From Medicago truncatula (Eukaryota; Streptophyta; Magnoliopsida; Fabales; Fabaceae), in assembly GCF_003473485.1 (NCBI RefSeq), contig NC_053049.1, positions 25,379,292-25,443,291 of the forward strand: a stretch of DNA of 64,000 nucleotides. Reading direction: 5' to 3'. Positions 1 through 12,001 of this stretch are shown here, one piece after another (position 1 is the stretch's first letter; each line of letters begins with the position of its first letter). The notes beneath the pieces were generated by a model, which was not told the DNA's origin, did not search any database, and worked only from the letters and a program-made list of their open reading frames with translations. The translations under genes were made by a program, and so were the position numbers.

Positions 1-2104
1 TAATTCAAAATAACACATTAGAACTTTTCTATGGTTAAATCTAACCAAAGACACAACATGAAAAAATTTAAAATAATAGGTATTGATTAAAAAAATTGCA
101 GGAAAACGAACAACAGCCAAAAATTTAAATTTAATATAAAAATTAAACATATACTCTTACATTGATCATCACATTTACATGTGTCTCAACATATACAATT
201 GTATCTAATATGGAACTTTAAATCACAATTGACACATTAACATATCTTTTTTAAGTATGAGACTTTTTGCGTCTGTGATTTGGTGACATAATCAAATAAG
301 GTAAAACAGAGGCATAACATGGTTAAATAGGTGGATTGATGGTGATTTTATGGAGAAGGGTTTATGATTCTAACTTTCACGAAAAGAGAGAAATGAAATT
401 AGAAAATGAAAGAATATGAAAAAAGTAATTTGAAAATGAGAGAAATGATAGGAAAAAAGTAGTGATTGTTTTGTCCGTGGAAACATTGAAAATAGAGCGA
501 GTTATTGGTAATTTTATGGTTTAGTTGAAGGAGTATTGATTCTACCCAAAAAAATAAATAAACTCAATAAAAAAATGACACATGATTTTAAAGTGTCGCT
601 TTGTCAACTCAGCAAAAACATGCATTTTTTCATTGTTAGATCCTACCAAAAAGCAAAAGTGAAGGTATTTTACATAATAAAAGTTGGATAAAAACTTTTG
701 CATGAAAGTAAATGACATCAAAAAAACATATATTTAATATATAAAAAATTAAGCAAACGAATTTCAAAACATAACAAAACAATTTCAAAACTTAACAAAA
801 CTATTAATCATGATGTTCAGAGTTCTTAGAGTGCCTACAATAGGTTTGATCATCTCATTTGATCAAGAAAAACCCTACACGTGAAATTCACACCACATCT
901 AAATTCAAAACCTTAAGACATTGGATATATTAGTCATCTCACTTGTATGTTGCTCAATATCTACTCTTACATATAATGTATAAGTTTAAATGACACATGA
1001 CACATTAACGTCTTTCCCTAAAGTGTTATCTACTCTTATTTGATTCACAACTTCACCCAAAATCTTAAGACATTAGATACATGAGTCATCTCATTTATAT
1101 GTTTCTCAACATCTACTATTGCATTCAATGTGTTATTTTAACTCATACTTGACACGTTAACATCTCTCTATTAAGCATGAGACTCTCTGTATCTGCTATC
1201 CACCACCACGGACCACTTCCGCTCCCCGAAAATGTTGAAGCAGATATGATATCACCATTGAGACTTATGGGGGAGCCAACGCTTGTGTGAATCGACACAT
1301 TGCATAAAGAGCAATCACACGAGTGATAATGATGTTACATCTTCATCCAAAATTTAAAGTCTTAAGTATTTGAGTTTTATTTTCACTTATTTACTCTTCA
1401 ACCTCCAATATTTTATCCAATATTGAGATTTAACATACATTTAATACTTTAAAATATTCTCTCCCTTAAGGATGACGAAATTCTAGCCCGTGCTTGGCAC
1501 GGGTGTCCATGCTAGTTTTCTTCAACTTCAACGACTGAAATCCATAGTAGAATCCTAAAATAGGCAAAATTCATCGATTTTGATTGCGATTTTACGATTT
1601 CTTATAAATCAAGTCATTTATGACTATATACCATTTATAACATATATTTAGTATTATTATTTTTGGTAAAGTCCATCGATTTTGATTGCGATTTTACAAT
1701 TTCTTATATCGATTCTACAAAAGTTTTTGACTAAAATCATTCGATTTAAATTGCGATTTTACGATTACCGGTTTTGCTATTCCCTTTCGAATTGAAATAA
1801 AGTCCTGATTTTGACAACCTTTGTTGCCACTAATGCAAACCCATGAGAATATAATAAAACACTATCCAAATACTTGAACAGTTGAACATCATCTTCGTTT
1901 CATCTGCAGACAGCACTCCCCTGCCATGCGCGCCTTACTTCTTCAACGCTTCTTTCCACACAGAATATAGCATTCTATGTGCCATAGTTCTGCATGGTTG
2001 GCACCATAGTCCTGCATGTTAAACAAATGTAGAAGATTACATGAAAACGTCACTAAAGGATGTGAGTAGCCAATTATTTCCTTGAGCTGCACCAAATAAA
2101 TGTA
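1..2104. other. AT-rich spacer with diverged dispersed repeats
   Basis: No gene is supported here. Three related passages near 150-260, 900-1015 and 1070-1190 share the order 'catct...gt(t/c)tctcaacat', 'gacacattaacat' and a following 'aagcatgagact', so they are old diverged copies of one repeat. At 1486-1510 the string CTAGCCCGTGC..GCACGGG is a small GC-rich hairpin next to CTAG, similar to a Helitron 3' end, but the expected flanking A is not present, so no element is called. Short ORFs are not conserved-looking. Confidence 0.5.
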
Positions 2105-2105
2105 G

Positions 2106-2300
2106 AGGAATGCTAGCAACACTCTCTTTTGAGCACTCTCTAGCATTCATTTTTTATTGGGTGAAAACAATGTGGAACCTAGACTTTGGAAATGGAACCC
2201 ACATAAAGTGGTGGTTATGTGGAACATAAATTGATTTCACCCAATAAAAAAGTAAGTGCTTGAGAGAGTGCTCAAAAAAGAGTGTTCCTAACATTGTTCA
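2106..2300. mobile_element. Small foldback MITE
   Basis: A segment of about 195 bp whose ends are inverted copies of each other. The left arm runs through ACTCTCTTTTGAGCACTCTC and ATTGGGTGAAA; the right arm carries TTTCACCCAAT and GAGAGAGTGCTCAAAAAAGAG. Arms are about 60 bp with few mismatches and the interior is about 70 bp with no ORF. This is the form of a non-autonomous DNA transposon. The target duplication could not be fixed, so the superfamily is left open. Confidence 0.7.
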
Positions 2301-4587
2301 TGTATGTAATGACAAATGAAGTGTGAGCCCGTTTACAACTTTCATTCTCCCACGTAGTTGTTATCATTCACACAATCAGTACCATGCATTTCATTTCCAA
2401 TTGAATGTGCCGATAGCAATTAAGAATCGAGTTTTACTTTTCCCACCCTATGTCTTTCCTCACACGCCCTATTTTTTTCAATTTTTACCCCTGGTTCGAA
2501 TTTCGTTTTCCGGCTTGCATTGTTTGAATTTGACAGATGTATCCGGATTTTAAACTTAGGAATGGTTTTTTTTTCCATAACTTTTACAATTTTAAGCTTT
2601 AAAATTCGTAATATAAAATGCAAATAAAATAAAAAACAGAAATAAAAAGACACAGATATAAAAACAACTCATTTTATTAATATATGAACAATACATTACA
2701 ATAATTTTCAAGTTTTTTAAGCTTATTACATAAGATTCTAAATCTATTTCTAATCTCCTAAGAGCCTAATTCTAATCTCCTAAGAGCCTAACCACTGCTA
2801 TGTGATAGGACATAGCAGTAGTTTCCCTATTGGAGGGCAATCGGAGGAGGAGGGAAGAGGAGGGCGATAAGAAGAGAACAATGCCCTTGAGGGAGGTAGG
2901 AGGTGCTCAAACTTACACCCAGACAGGCCAAGTTAGGAATCACACTGACCCACATAACCCCTAGATGAACCGCACTTTGCTGCAGCGCGGTTCCATTCTC
3001 ATTGCCCGTTCATACAAACCCTGAAAGTTTTCAACGAGATCCTTATCTATGAAAGGCCCACGATGGAAAATCATGGTTGTAGAAGGAAGAAAACGAGGAG
3101 AGGGTGGGATTTGAAAGGCTATTTATAGGGAGGGGTGGGTCAGAAACGGTTGGGAGGTCATAAATGCAGTTAAAAAATGTGGTAAAATGTGTTTTCTTAA
3201 CTTGACCACCGACAAAAACGTGTGGTGCAGACCACCGGCCATGACTGATGCGTTCCAAAATATAAAATCCGGAATGTGCCTTTGTGTTCCGGAATATATT
3301 TTCCGGATAAATACGATAATGGTGAACGAGGGAAAAGTTGACACTTCTTGTAGGCCTAAGGAAGTTCCGGAATGCTTCAGCATTTGATTCTTTAGAAAGA
3401 GAGTCATTAATGTAGGTTTGGACGATTACAACCACTAACATGTTTTCATTGACTGTAGTAAATGACCTAGGACTTGTTTTAGGTTATAAATAGGCTTCCA
3501 TCTTCAACAAATACCTTCATTCTTCACTTCACCTCTTTTCTTCCTTTTTCTTCAAATATTTTTGGTTTTTTAGGGGTGTCGGTTGTGTCATGGTCATTGT
3601 TGACTGTTCATATGAACCCTGCAATAGAATTGCAGCTTGTGTGGGGTTCATATAACGGTCAACAGAGACCCTTGACATCAAAGAAAGACACAAAAAAGCA
3701 CATAACATCTGATCCGGATTTCGTTTTTCGAAAACACTAACAATCTGGTCCGGATTATATAATCCGGACCAAGGGTATATTTGAAAATTTTGGAGGACGC
3801 GTGACTAGCAAAAACATGCAATTTTGGCAGCAGGGTAGAAAAAGTAAAACTCTTGAGAATCTCTCCATTTGATTGTCAAACCGTAATGAAGGGAATTGAC
3901 TCATTTAATTTTTGTAGTGTGAGTAGTTTCCAACTTATTTATGCAAAGGAAATAAGGCAAAACTGAACAGTAACTACTATAATGCCAATGTGATTAATCA
4001 TTTTATTGGCCTTTTTGAGCCGAGAACATGAATCAGCACCTTGAGCTGATTACATCTTCATGAGATAATCACTAACTCACAACTTGTTGCAAATTATTTT
4101 ATTAAAACCATAACAATACTAATAATTGACCATTTGGTTTAATAGCCAAATATTATTTTACTAGGAAAATAGCATGCTTGTTTGGAATTAAAAAAATGAA
4201 TAAAATATTCATTATTTATATGTTTCCTTCCACATGTTTAATGAGCTCTTGATCTCATCAGCTTTGAAAGGAGAGGGTTTTGAGAAGCTTAATTTACTTC
4301 TTAATACAAAATCCCCCTAAAAAAATTTAGTTATATAAATCCCCCTTACTAAAAAAATTGTATTGAATGAGGGTGTTGGAGAGTTTGACTAAATTTTTGA
4401 AATTCAATATATATAGTTATGGTACTCTCAAAATTAAAAAGTACATTAATCAATGTATTCTTTTATCCATCTTTCGCTAGAAAAACACTCTTTCAAAAAG
4501 TTTAAAAGCTTTCTTATCTTTGGAAAACCTTAAAACTTTTAGTTAACAATGCTAATTATGACAGATTTGTAAGAAAAAGGTGGAGCC
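2301..4587. other. Spacer without recognised gene
   Basis: No coding region is supported. Between 3230 and 3780 there are repeated TTCCGGAA / ATCCGGAT-type palindromes (for example near 3286, 3366, 3714 and 3760). A loose foldback lies around 3598-3668 (TTGACTGTTCATATGAACCC against GGGGTTCATATAACGGTCAA). These look like remnants of repeats. Overlapping ORFs of up to 132 codons on the minus strand at 3043-3441 show no recognisable domain. Confidence 0.45.
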
Positions 4588-4768
4588 TAACCACTACGAT
4601 GTTTGTCTAGTAATATTTTGTTTTGACTATCTTAAACTCGTTGAGAAAGAAAAATAAATAGTGCATGTAACTTTAAAAAAATAAAAATAAAGAGGACGAT
4701 TTGATTTCCAAAAGTGCAAAAGGTCCTAAGTTCAAAGAAGAAAATCAATTGAAAAAAATGAAAGTAGG

Positions 4769-4850
4769 CGTGGACGGCAAGATTCGAACCTGCGCGGGCA
4801 AAGCCCACATGATTTCTAGTCATGCCCGATAACCACTCCGGCACGTCCAC
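4769..4850 (-). tRNA. tRNA-Ser(AGA), copy 1
   Basis: Read on the minus strand from 4850, the sequence starts GTGGACGTGCCGGAGTGG, a class II tRNA-Ser with acceptor GTGGACG pairing with CGTCCAC. The anticodon loop CTAGAAA gives anticodon AGA (decodes UCU, and UCC by inosine). There is a long variable arm and the T-loop is TTCGAAT. Length is 82 nt, normal for Ser. The T-stem has one G-U pair (GCAGG against CTTGC). A run of seven T on the transcribed strand begins 11 nt past the 3' end and would serve as the Pol III terminator. No intron is seen. Confidence 0.93.
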
Positions 4851-5202
4851 TTTGTTACCAAAGAATTTCATTATCATATATTTATTGGTAATGCCGTATT
4901 TTAAATCACCATCATTGCTCATTGAAGCTAATACACGAAGAAAATTCAGGATCTCAAGGCTTTAAGTTTCCTTTTCTTAGTGTTATCAAGGCTCGAAACT
5001 GTCCAACAATAAAAACGAAACTTCACATGCCAGATTGCACAAATATTAGGATATACTATCCATCTGTTGTAAAGAATAGAAGATACTAGAACATTTTAAA
5101 TATACTAAATACAAATCACTATATTTTTTTAACTATATGTAAAAATGATAAAAGGGACATATTGAGTATGCTTTTGATTTAGTTTTTGAGATTATAAGAT
5201 AA

Positions 5203-5230
5203 CTAGTGTGCTGCCGGTGCGTCGCACGGG
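5203..5230 (-). other. Helitron-like 3' terminus in unit 1
   Basis: On the minus strand a GC-rich hairpin (CCCGTGCGACGCACCGG, arms GTGCG/CGCAC) is followed 7 nt later by CTAG and then T. A hairpin a few bases before CTRR inserted 5' of T is the known signature of a Helitron 3' end. The matching 5' TC end was not found. An identical terminus occurs 807 bp downstream because the whole unit is duplicated. Confidence 0.45.
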
Positions 5231-5575
5231 TCGAAAGCAGTCGGCAATGGCCTACACAACCACATACTACATGACACAAGATCACCAATTCATATTACAT
5301 GAAATTACAGCCAATGACATGCCATTGTACCACACACTGCACGACGTCCACACGAGGATGGAGTCTATTGTTAGATTGTGTTCGAAATTTGGATGATATA
5401 CTTAACCACGAGGATGTTATTGTAGTACTATTTTATTTTGACTATCTTAAACTCGTTGAGAAAGAAAAATAAATAGTGCATGTAACTTTAAAAAAATAAA
5501 AATAAAGAAGACAATTTGATTTCCAAAAGTGCACAAGGTCCTAACTCCAGAGAGGAAAATCAATTAAATAAAAGG

Positions 5576-5657
5576 CGTGGACGACAGGATTCGAACCTGT
5601 GCGGGCAAAGCCCACATGATTTCTAGTCATGCCCGATAACCACTCCGGCACGTCCAC
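5576..5657 (-). tRNA. tRNA-Ser(AGA), copy 2
   Basis: Same 82-nt tRNA-Ser as the copy 807 bp to its left: same acceptor stem, anticodon AGA and variable arm. Two T-stem changes relative to copy 1 compensate each other: the outer pair is A-U instead of G-C (ACAGG against CCTGT), and the G-U pair of copy 1 is G-C here. All stems are fully paired. TTTT follows the 3' end by about 2 nt on the transcribed strand, a minimal Pol III terminator. It is likely functional. Confidence 0.93.
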
Positions 5658-6009
5658 TTTGATGCTAAAGAATTTCATTATCATATATTTATTGGTAATG
5701 TCGTATTTTAAATCACCATCATTGCTCATTGAAGCTAATACACGAAGAAAATTCAGGATCTCAAGGCTTTAAGTTTCCTTTTCTTAGTGTCATCAAGGCT
5801 CGAAGCTGTCCAACAATAAAAACGAAACTTCACATGCCAGATTGCACAAATATTAGGATATACTACCCATCTGTTGTAAAGAATAGAAGATACTAGAACA
5901 TTTTAAATATACTAAATACAAATCACTATATTTTTTTAACTATATGTAAAAATGATAAAAGGGACATATTGAGTATGCTTTTGATTTAGTTTTTGAGATT
6001 ATAAGATAA

Positions 6010-6037
6010 CTAGTGTGCTGCCGGTGCGTCGCACGGG
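6010..6037 (-). other. Helitron-like 3' terminus in unit 2
   Basis: Exact counterpart of the CTAG plus hairpin motif of unit 1, 807 bp away, here followed by a single base change after the hairpin (gggtgg instead of gggtcg). It was copied with the tandem unit, so it is not an independent insertion. Confidence 0.45.
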
Positions 6038-6336
6038 TGGAAAGCAGTCGGCAATGGCCTACACAACCACATACTACATGACACAAGATCACCAATTCAT
6101 ATTACATGAAATTACAGCCAATGACAGTCCACTGTACCACACACTGTACGACGTCCACACGAGGATGGAGTCTATTGTTAGATTATGTTTGAAATTTGGA
6201 TGATATACTTAACCACGAGAATGTTATTGTAGTAATATTTTATTTTGACTATCTTAAACTCGTTGAGAAAGAAAAATAAATAGTGGATGTAACTTAAAAA
6301 AAATAAAAATAAAGAGGACGATTTGATTTCCAAAAG

Positions 6337-7104
6337 GAGTGATGCTATTTGGTACAGAAGTTTTATGTGCGGATTTCAACGAATGCACGTGCAAAAACTT
6401 ATCCCTCTCTCTCCCACGTGCAAAAATTAATATATCAAAGAATAATACAACCCATGTACAATAAAAATCACATCTAAAGCATTTTCATCTTCACAGACCT
6501 TCCACCATTTCCATGTCAAACATTCTTTTAATTACTCAATGACATAAGAAGATTGACTCTAAATGCATTGTGTTTGATGTATGAAATACCCAACGTGTTC
6601 TTATTTTCATTTGTTAATAATTAACGTGAAAAATATTGATATGAGGTATCTAATTAAAATTCGAGAGAAGCTTGATGCCTAAATTAAATTCATAACTTTG
6701 TTCCATATAATTAGATAAATTTGCCCCTAATAGTTACTCTTCCTCCAACAATGGAGGCGGTTGTGATTGTTAAGGCCATGAATTGAATTTTTTGCAAGTT
6801 GAAATCTATTCGAAACTACCTCCATCAAAACAAAACATCTGCAGACACAGGTTATAGAGGAGGTTCTAGATCCAAATTTCCTATGACCGTGGCACCATGG
6901 ATAGTTACTAGTGAGGCGGTGATTGGTGAAATACCAGTGTAGAAAGGGGGTAGGAGGATATGGTGTACCGTATACTTAGATTTGGATTTTAGTTTTTTTT
7001 TTTGTTACAATTTGGATTTTAGTTAAGAGTTGACTAATTCAAAAGCTTTGTCACGTCATTCTTCAAATTTCGTAAGCTGTTTTTCGTACTAAACAACATT
7101 TTCG
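6337..7104. mobile_element. Insertion disrupting the third tRNA unit
   Basis: This sequence interrupts the third 807-bp unit and replaces about 58 bp including the 3' end of the tRNA. The left end (GTGATGCTATTTGGTAC) and the inverted right end (AAAATGTTGTTTAGTAC) match at about 13 of 17 positions, which suggests imperfect terminal inverted repeats of a non-autonomous DNA element. No target duplication is visible because sequence at the target was lost. The interior has no meaningful ORF. Confidence 0.5.
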
Positions 7105-7174
7105 GATTCGAACCTGCGCGGGCAAAGCCCACATGATTTCTAGTCATGCCCGATAACCACTCCGGCACGTCCAC
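7105..7174 (-). pseudogene. 3'-truncated tRNA-Ser(AGA), copy 3
   Basis: The minus strand from 7174 matches the other two tRNA-Ser copies through the acceptor 5' strand, D-arm, anticodon arm (AGA), variable arm and most of the T-arm. It then breaks inside the 3' side of the T-stem, where inserted sequence begins. The 3' strand of the acceptor stem and the discriminator base are missing, so it cannot fold as a tRNA. Confidence 0.9.
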
Positions 7175-7735
7175 TTTGATGCTAAAGAATTTCATTATCA
7201 TATATTTATTGGTAATGCCGTATTTTAAATCACCATCATTGCTCATTGAAGCTAATACACGAAGAAAATTCAGGATCTCAAGGCTTTAAGTTTCCTTTTC
7301 TTAGTGTTATCAAGGCTCGAAGCTGTCCATCAATAAAAACGAAACTTCACATGCCAGATTGCACAAATATTAGGATATACTACTCATCTGTTGTAAAAAA
7401 TAGAAGACACTAGAACATTTTAAATATACTAAATACAAATCACTATATTTTTTTTAACTATATGTAAAAATGATAAAAGGGACATATTGAGTATGCTTTT
7501 GATTTAGTTTTTGACATTGTAAGATAATATTAATACCAAGTATTGTAGACTATGTTTAGGACTTTAGCGGAGAGGGATGAGATGGCTTTGGAAAGAAATA
7601 AAAAGGAGAAAATGAAAAAGAATGGAAGCATAGTCCTTGGAATTGAATGAGGTGTTTTTTTCGATGACACAAAATTATCTCAATATGGAGAACAAAAAAT
7701 GTTGAAAACTGTTGTTGATACATCTTGTTTGGCTG

Positions 7736-10013
7736 CAAATCACCTCAAGATCCATGATGTAACAATCACATCATATGTAAGATTTTACACCCGTCTTACA
7801 TTATCACCGAAGTTAAAGAGCACATCCCTTTTACAGCCACAAGACTCAACATGACTATGATGCATGGACATACAAGTAAAGACTCGACAATGCAACATCA
7901 TCTCATAATAATCAAAACAATATAAAGGACAACTTCCAATTATATTGATCACCTCAACAACATTTGCATTATCAAGTGTTTGCGTCCACACAACAATCAA
8001 GTCATAATTCAAATAAGAGTCATCATCACATTTTTACCAAACATCAATGATCATCAATATCATTCAACGTCAAATACATCATATAGTTTCACCATTTCAA
8101 ATATTTCTCATATTCCAAGTAAGAGAAAATACAACATCTCATGATAAATATCATATACAACATCTAACAATTCATCACACATCATCATTTAGTCACATAA
8201 GTAGTTACGAAAAATTATAAGATAATTGGCTAAAAAGAATCATTTCTGATAAAGTCTGTATCAAGTGGCAAAAGCCCAACATTGATAATTTCCAAAGTAA
8301 AGTAACTTGTTCAAGTTTGAAATTTCACAGAGTAATCTTAATCAATCATGTAGTCACGAGCTAAAGCCGCTTACAAACTATTAGACATTAGTTCAAAGAA
8401 TAGCTTAAGTTCGTATGAGAAAACCCAAGTTCACATTCTTCATATTCCCACCCAAAATTCAAGTTTGACATGATTAAGAGAACTAACCAACATTACAAGT
8501 CTTGCCTAAGTCTATAAGAGCTGTAGACTCAACTTGTAACATTAGTTAGTTCACAAAAGTTCATTTCGACAAAATCCGATAATTCCTAAAATTTCAAGTT
8601 CCAACCCAAAATGAAGAATTCCAAATTTGATTGAGCAAAACATGTTCCAGTAGGTTTAGGAGTTCAAACAGATGTTAAACAAGTTGAAAGGATCATTTTA
8701 CAAAGCTCGGATTGGCCTCCTAAGACCCGGAACAAAAATCAAAAGTGGCTGAAACTAGGCAGGTTCGCTTAAGCGACCACCTGGTTCGCTTAAGCGAACA
8801 GGTTCCAGTAGCTACCAGTAAGTGTTCGCTTATAGTTCGTTTAAGCGAACAACTTCCATAACTGACTATGCTCGTTCGCTTAAGCGAACAGTCATAGTTC
8901 TGCAGAAAAATATTAACATGGTTCACAAGAACCCCCAATTTTGATCTCCCAATGCCCGAATGTGTTATAACATGGTTCACAAGAACACAACAAACATGAA
9001 AACAATGGTCATTTGAACATAATTCACCAATCAACCCATTTCTTACAAAACCAACAACAACAACTCATTTTTCATCATCAAATCATGAATTATGAATACT
9101 CAAGCCATGAATCATCAACAACAACATCACTTAGCAACAAAAACAACTATTGAACATGATTCTCATCATAATTCAACAACTTAGCATAATTCAACCAATT
9201 GAGCATAATTCATACCATACCACTTTCACATATTTTGAATCATGAAATTTCACCAACAACAATTCATTTATCACTAGTTTCATGCATTCAAACATATCAT
9301 CATAATTGGAGCACGAATTTTAACAATTATGAACAATTAATCATTTACTCAATTAAGCACTTACTCATACAACAATGAAAATTAAACTAAATGATTATGA
9401 TGAATTATAACCCCCCTTACCTTAGTTAGCAATTAATCCTAGCCCAAAGCTTCACTTTAGCTCCTAGGATCCTCACCTCTTCTTGAATCTTCAAGCTTCT
9501 TCTCTCTAACCCTTTTCTCCTCTTCTCTTGCACTTTCTCTCTCTACCTCTCTCAAAATATCTCTTATATTGAAATGAATGAGATTTTTCCTCTTAAGACA
9601 TGGCTTATATAGGCTATTCCTCTAATGGACTTAACCTAATACCCTAGTGTACTTAACCCACTCAAACACAATTCTAAAATGTTTCTACTTCTTCAACGGT
9701 AAAATACAAATAACGTTCACTTAACGGTAAAATACTAACAACGTTGTCTTAACGATTCACTATTAATTACCACACTAGTAACTTAGTAAAATAATGTTTC
9801 TCACTAAACACTAAAAATAATCCTCATTAAAAATTACTAATTTACCCTTACTCGCAAAATGAACAATATACCCCTAAGTCTAAAATGACTAAATTACCCT
9901 TCTAACACGAAAACCCATAAATCGCACCCAATGATAAATGATCATACACAAGCACATATAAACACATAATAAAACAATTAAAAAATAAATCTAACCAAAA
10001 TCGGGCTGTTACA
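7736..10013 (-). repeat. Minus-strand Ty3/gypsy LTR (left copy)
   Basis: Read on the minus strand from 10013 this begins TGTAACAGCCCGATTTT and matches the plus-strand LTR beginning at 10449. The match is broken only by MITEs and by a deletion in the plus copy, and runs as far as 7736, where similarity ends at GAGGTGATTTG. A TATA box with following context (CCTATATAAGCC on the minus strand near 9610) marks the LTR promoter. Several copies of the 14-bp palindrome TTCGCTTAAGCGAA lie at 8760-8890. The left boundary marks where homology stops, not a proven LTR end. Confidence 0.8.
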
Positions 10014-10448
10014 ACTCTCCCCCCCTAAAAAGAATTTTCGCCCTCGAAAATTACCTGAATTAAACAACTCCGGATACGAAACCTTCATCGTACTCTCCGA
10101 TTCCCAAGTGGCACAATGACTAGTTGGTCCAACCTAAATCACTTTCACCAAAACAATCTCTTTGTCATGCAACCGCTTCACTTCACGATCCTCAATCCAA
10201 ACTGGCCAAGTCTCAACGGTCAAATTATCCCTTACTTCCAATTCATCCACTTGGATCGCATGAGACGCATCATACACATACTTCCGCAATTGAGACACAT
10301 GAAACATATCATGAAGATTCGACAAAGACGATGGTAACGCATTCTGATACGCTACAACCCCAACCTTCTCAACAACATCAAAAGGACCAACAAAATGAGG
10401 AGTCGACTTCCTACACTTTAAAGCACGCCCAACACCAGTTACAGGATT
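10014..10448 (-). pseudogene. Gypsy integrase C-terminal / 3' internal fragment
   Basis: On the minus strand this is the last part of a Ty3/gypsy polyprotein followed by a polypurine tract (TTTTTAGGGGGGG) directly against the LTR at 10013. A 63-codon ORF at 10134-10325 contains the SNLHDMFHVSQLRKYV motif, typical of the integrase C-terminal region of plant chromovirus-type gypsy elements, where a chromodomain often follows. The fragment ends abruptly at 10448, where the plus-strand element begins. It belongs to the minus-strand element whose LTR lies to the left. Confidence 0.8.
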
Positions 10449-11566
10449 TGTAACAACCCGATTTTCGCTAGATTTATTTTAATTGTTTTATATGAGTTTA
10501 TATGTACTTGTGTGTGATTATTTATCGTTGGGTGCATTTTAATGGGTTTTCGAACTAGAAGGGTAATTTAGTCATTTTGGACTCAGGGGTATTTTGGTCA
10601 TTTAGTGAGCAAGGGTAAATTAGTAATTTTTGGTAAGGATTATTTTTAGTGTTTAGTGAGAACCATTATTTTACTAAGTTACTGGTGTAGTAATTAGTAT
10701 TTTACCATTAAGTGATCGTTGTTAGTATTTCACCGTTAAGTGATCGTTATTAGTATTTTACCGTTGAGTGTGTAGAATTGTATTGGCGTGGGTTAAGTCC
10801 ACTAAGGTATTAAGTTAAGCCCATTAGAGGACTAGCCTATATAAGCCTTGTCTTAAGAGCAAAATCTCATTCATTTTCATCATAAGAGATATTTTGAGAG
10901 AGGTAGAGAGAGAAAGTGCAAGAGAAGAGGATAAAAGGGTTAGAGAGAAGAAGCTTGAAGATTCAAGAAGAGGTGAGGATCGTAGGAGCTAAAGTGAAGC
11001 TTGGGCTAGGATTGATTACTAACTAAGGTAAGGGGGGTTAGAATTCATCATAATCATTTAGTGTATTTTCATTGTTGTGTGAATAAGTGCTTAATTCAGT
11101 AAATGATTAATTGTTCATATTTGTTAAAATTCGTGTTCCAATTATGATGATATATTTGAATGCATGAAACTAGTGATAATTGAATTGTTGTTGGTGAAAT
11201 TTCATGTTCAAATTGTATGAAAGTGGTATGAAGTGAATTTTGCCCAATTGGTTGAATTATGATATGTTGTTGTTGAATTATGATGAGAACCGTGTTCAAT
11301 TGATGCTGTTGTTGCTATGTGATATTGTTGTTGATGATTCATGGCTTGGGTGTTCATAATTCATGAATTGATGATGATAAATGAGAAGTTGTTGTTGAAA
11401 TGGGTTGATTGGTGAATTATGTTCAAATGACCATTGTTTCTATATTTGTTGTGTTCGTTGTGAACCCTTTTAGTTGTATTAACCTATAAACAAATTCTGG
11501 AAACACATTTGGGTATTTAAGAATCAAAATTGGGGGTTTTGGGTGAAAAAGGGTTGAAAAACCGTA

Positions 11567-12001
11567 GGCTTAATTACTCTTTTGGTCCCTTAATATATTT
11601 TTTGGTTTCGTTTTGGTCCCTTAATTATTACAAGTTTCGTTTTGGTCCCTTAACTTACTTTTTGGTTTCGTTTTGGTCCCTTAACTATTAAAAGTTTCGT
11701 TTTCGTCCTTTAACTTACTTTTTAGTTTCGTTTTGGTCCCTTAATTCTTCCTCCGTCAACCACTTTGGTCCTTTATGTTAGGATGAATGTATTAGAGTTA
11801 AGGGACCAAAGTGAAACCAAAAAATAAGTTAAAGGACCAAAACGAAACCAAAAAATAAGTTAAGGGACCAAAACGAAACTTTTAATAGTTAAGGGACCAA
11901 AAGAAAACCCAAAAATAAGTTATGGGACCGAAACGAAACTTTTATAAGGAACCAGAACGAAACCAAAAAATAAGTTAAGGGACCAAAAGAGTAATTAAGC
12001 C
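11567..12001. mobile_element. Mutator-like MITE with 9-bp TSD
   Basis: The termini are GGCTTAATTACTCTTTTGGT and its inverted copy ACCAAAAGAGTAATTAAGCC. The element is flanked by aaaaccgta (11558-11566) and aaaatcgta (12002-12010), a 9-bp target duplication with one mismatch. The interior is built from repeats of about 35 bp around 'ttggtttcgttttggtccctta' in both orientations. The empty site is visible in the related LTR at about 17225. Long inverted repeats plus 9-bp duplication fit the Mutator superfamily. No transposase is present. Confidence 0.88.

Larger units (their letters stand above)
4588..7533. repeat. 807-bp tandem triplication carrying tRNA-Ser
   Basis: Three successive copies of one segment start near 4588, 5395 and 6202. 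Corresponding points, such as the tRNA 5' ends at 4850 and 5657, are exactly 807 bp apart, and copies 1 and 2 differ at only a few positions. In the third copy the tRNA 5' end is at 7174, 1517 bp on, because about 768 bp of foreign sequence replaces about 58 bp. The third unit stops near 7533 and lacks the last part of the repeat. Each unit contains a minus-strand tRNA-Ser; units 1 and 2 also carry a Helitron-like terminus. Confidence 0.9.

Noticed and set aside
1486..1512. Helitron terminus at CTAGCCCGTGC..GCACGGG
   Set aside because: The hairpin and CTAG are present but the base on the outer side does not give the A/T insertion site, and no partner end was found.
8720..9034. 104-codon minus ORF with repeated CSLKRT
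   Set aside because: The repeats are translations of the TTCGCTTAAGCGAA palindromes inside an LTR; no protein function is implied.
10116..10453. Plus-strand ORFs of 73 and 109 codons
   Set aside because: They are antisense shadows of the integrase C-terminal fragment, which has recognisable family motifs on the minus strand.
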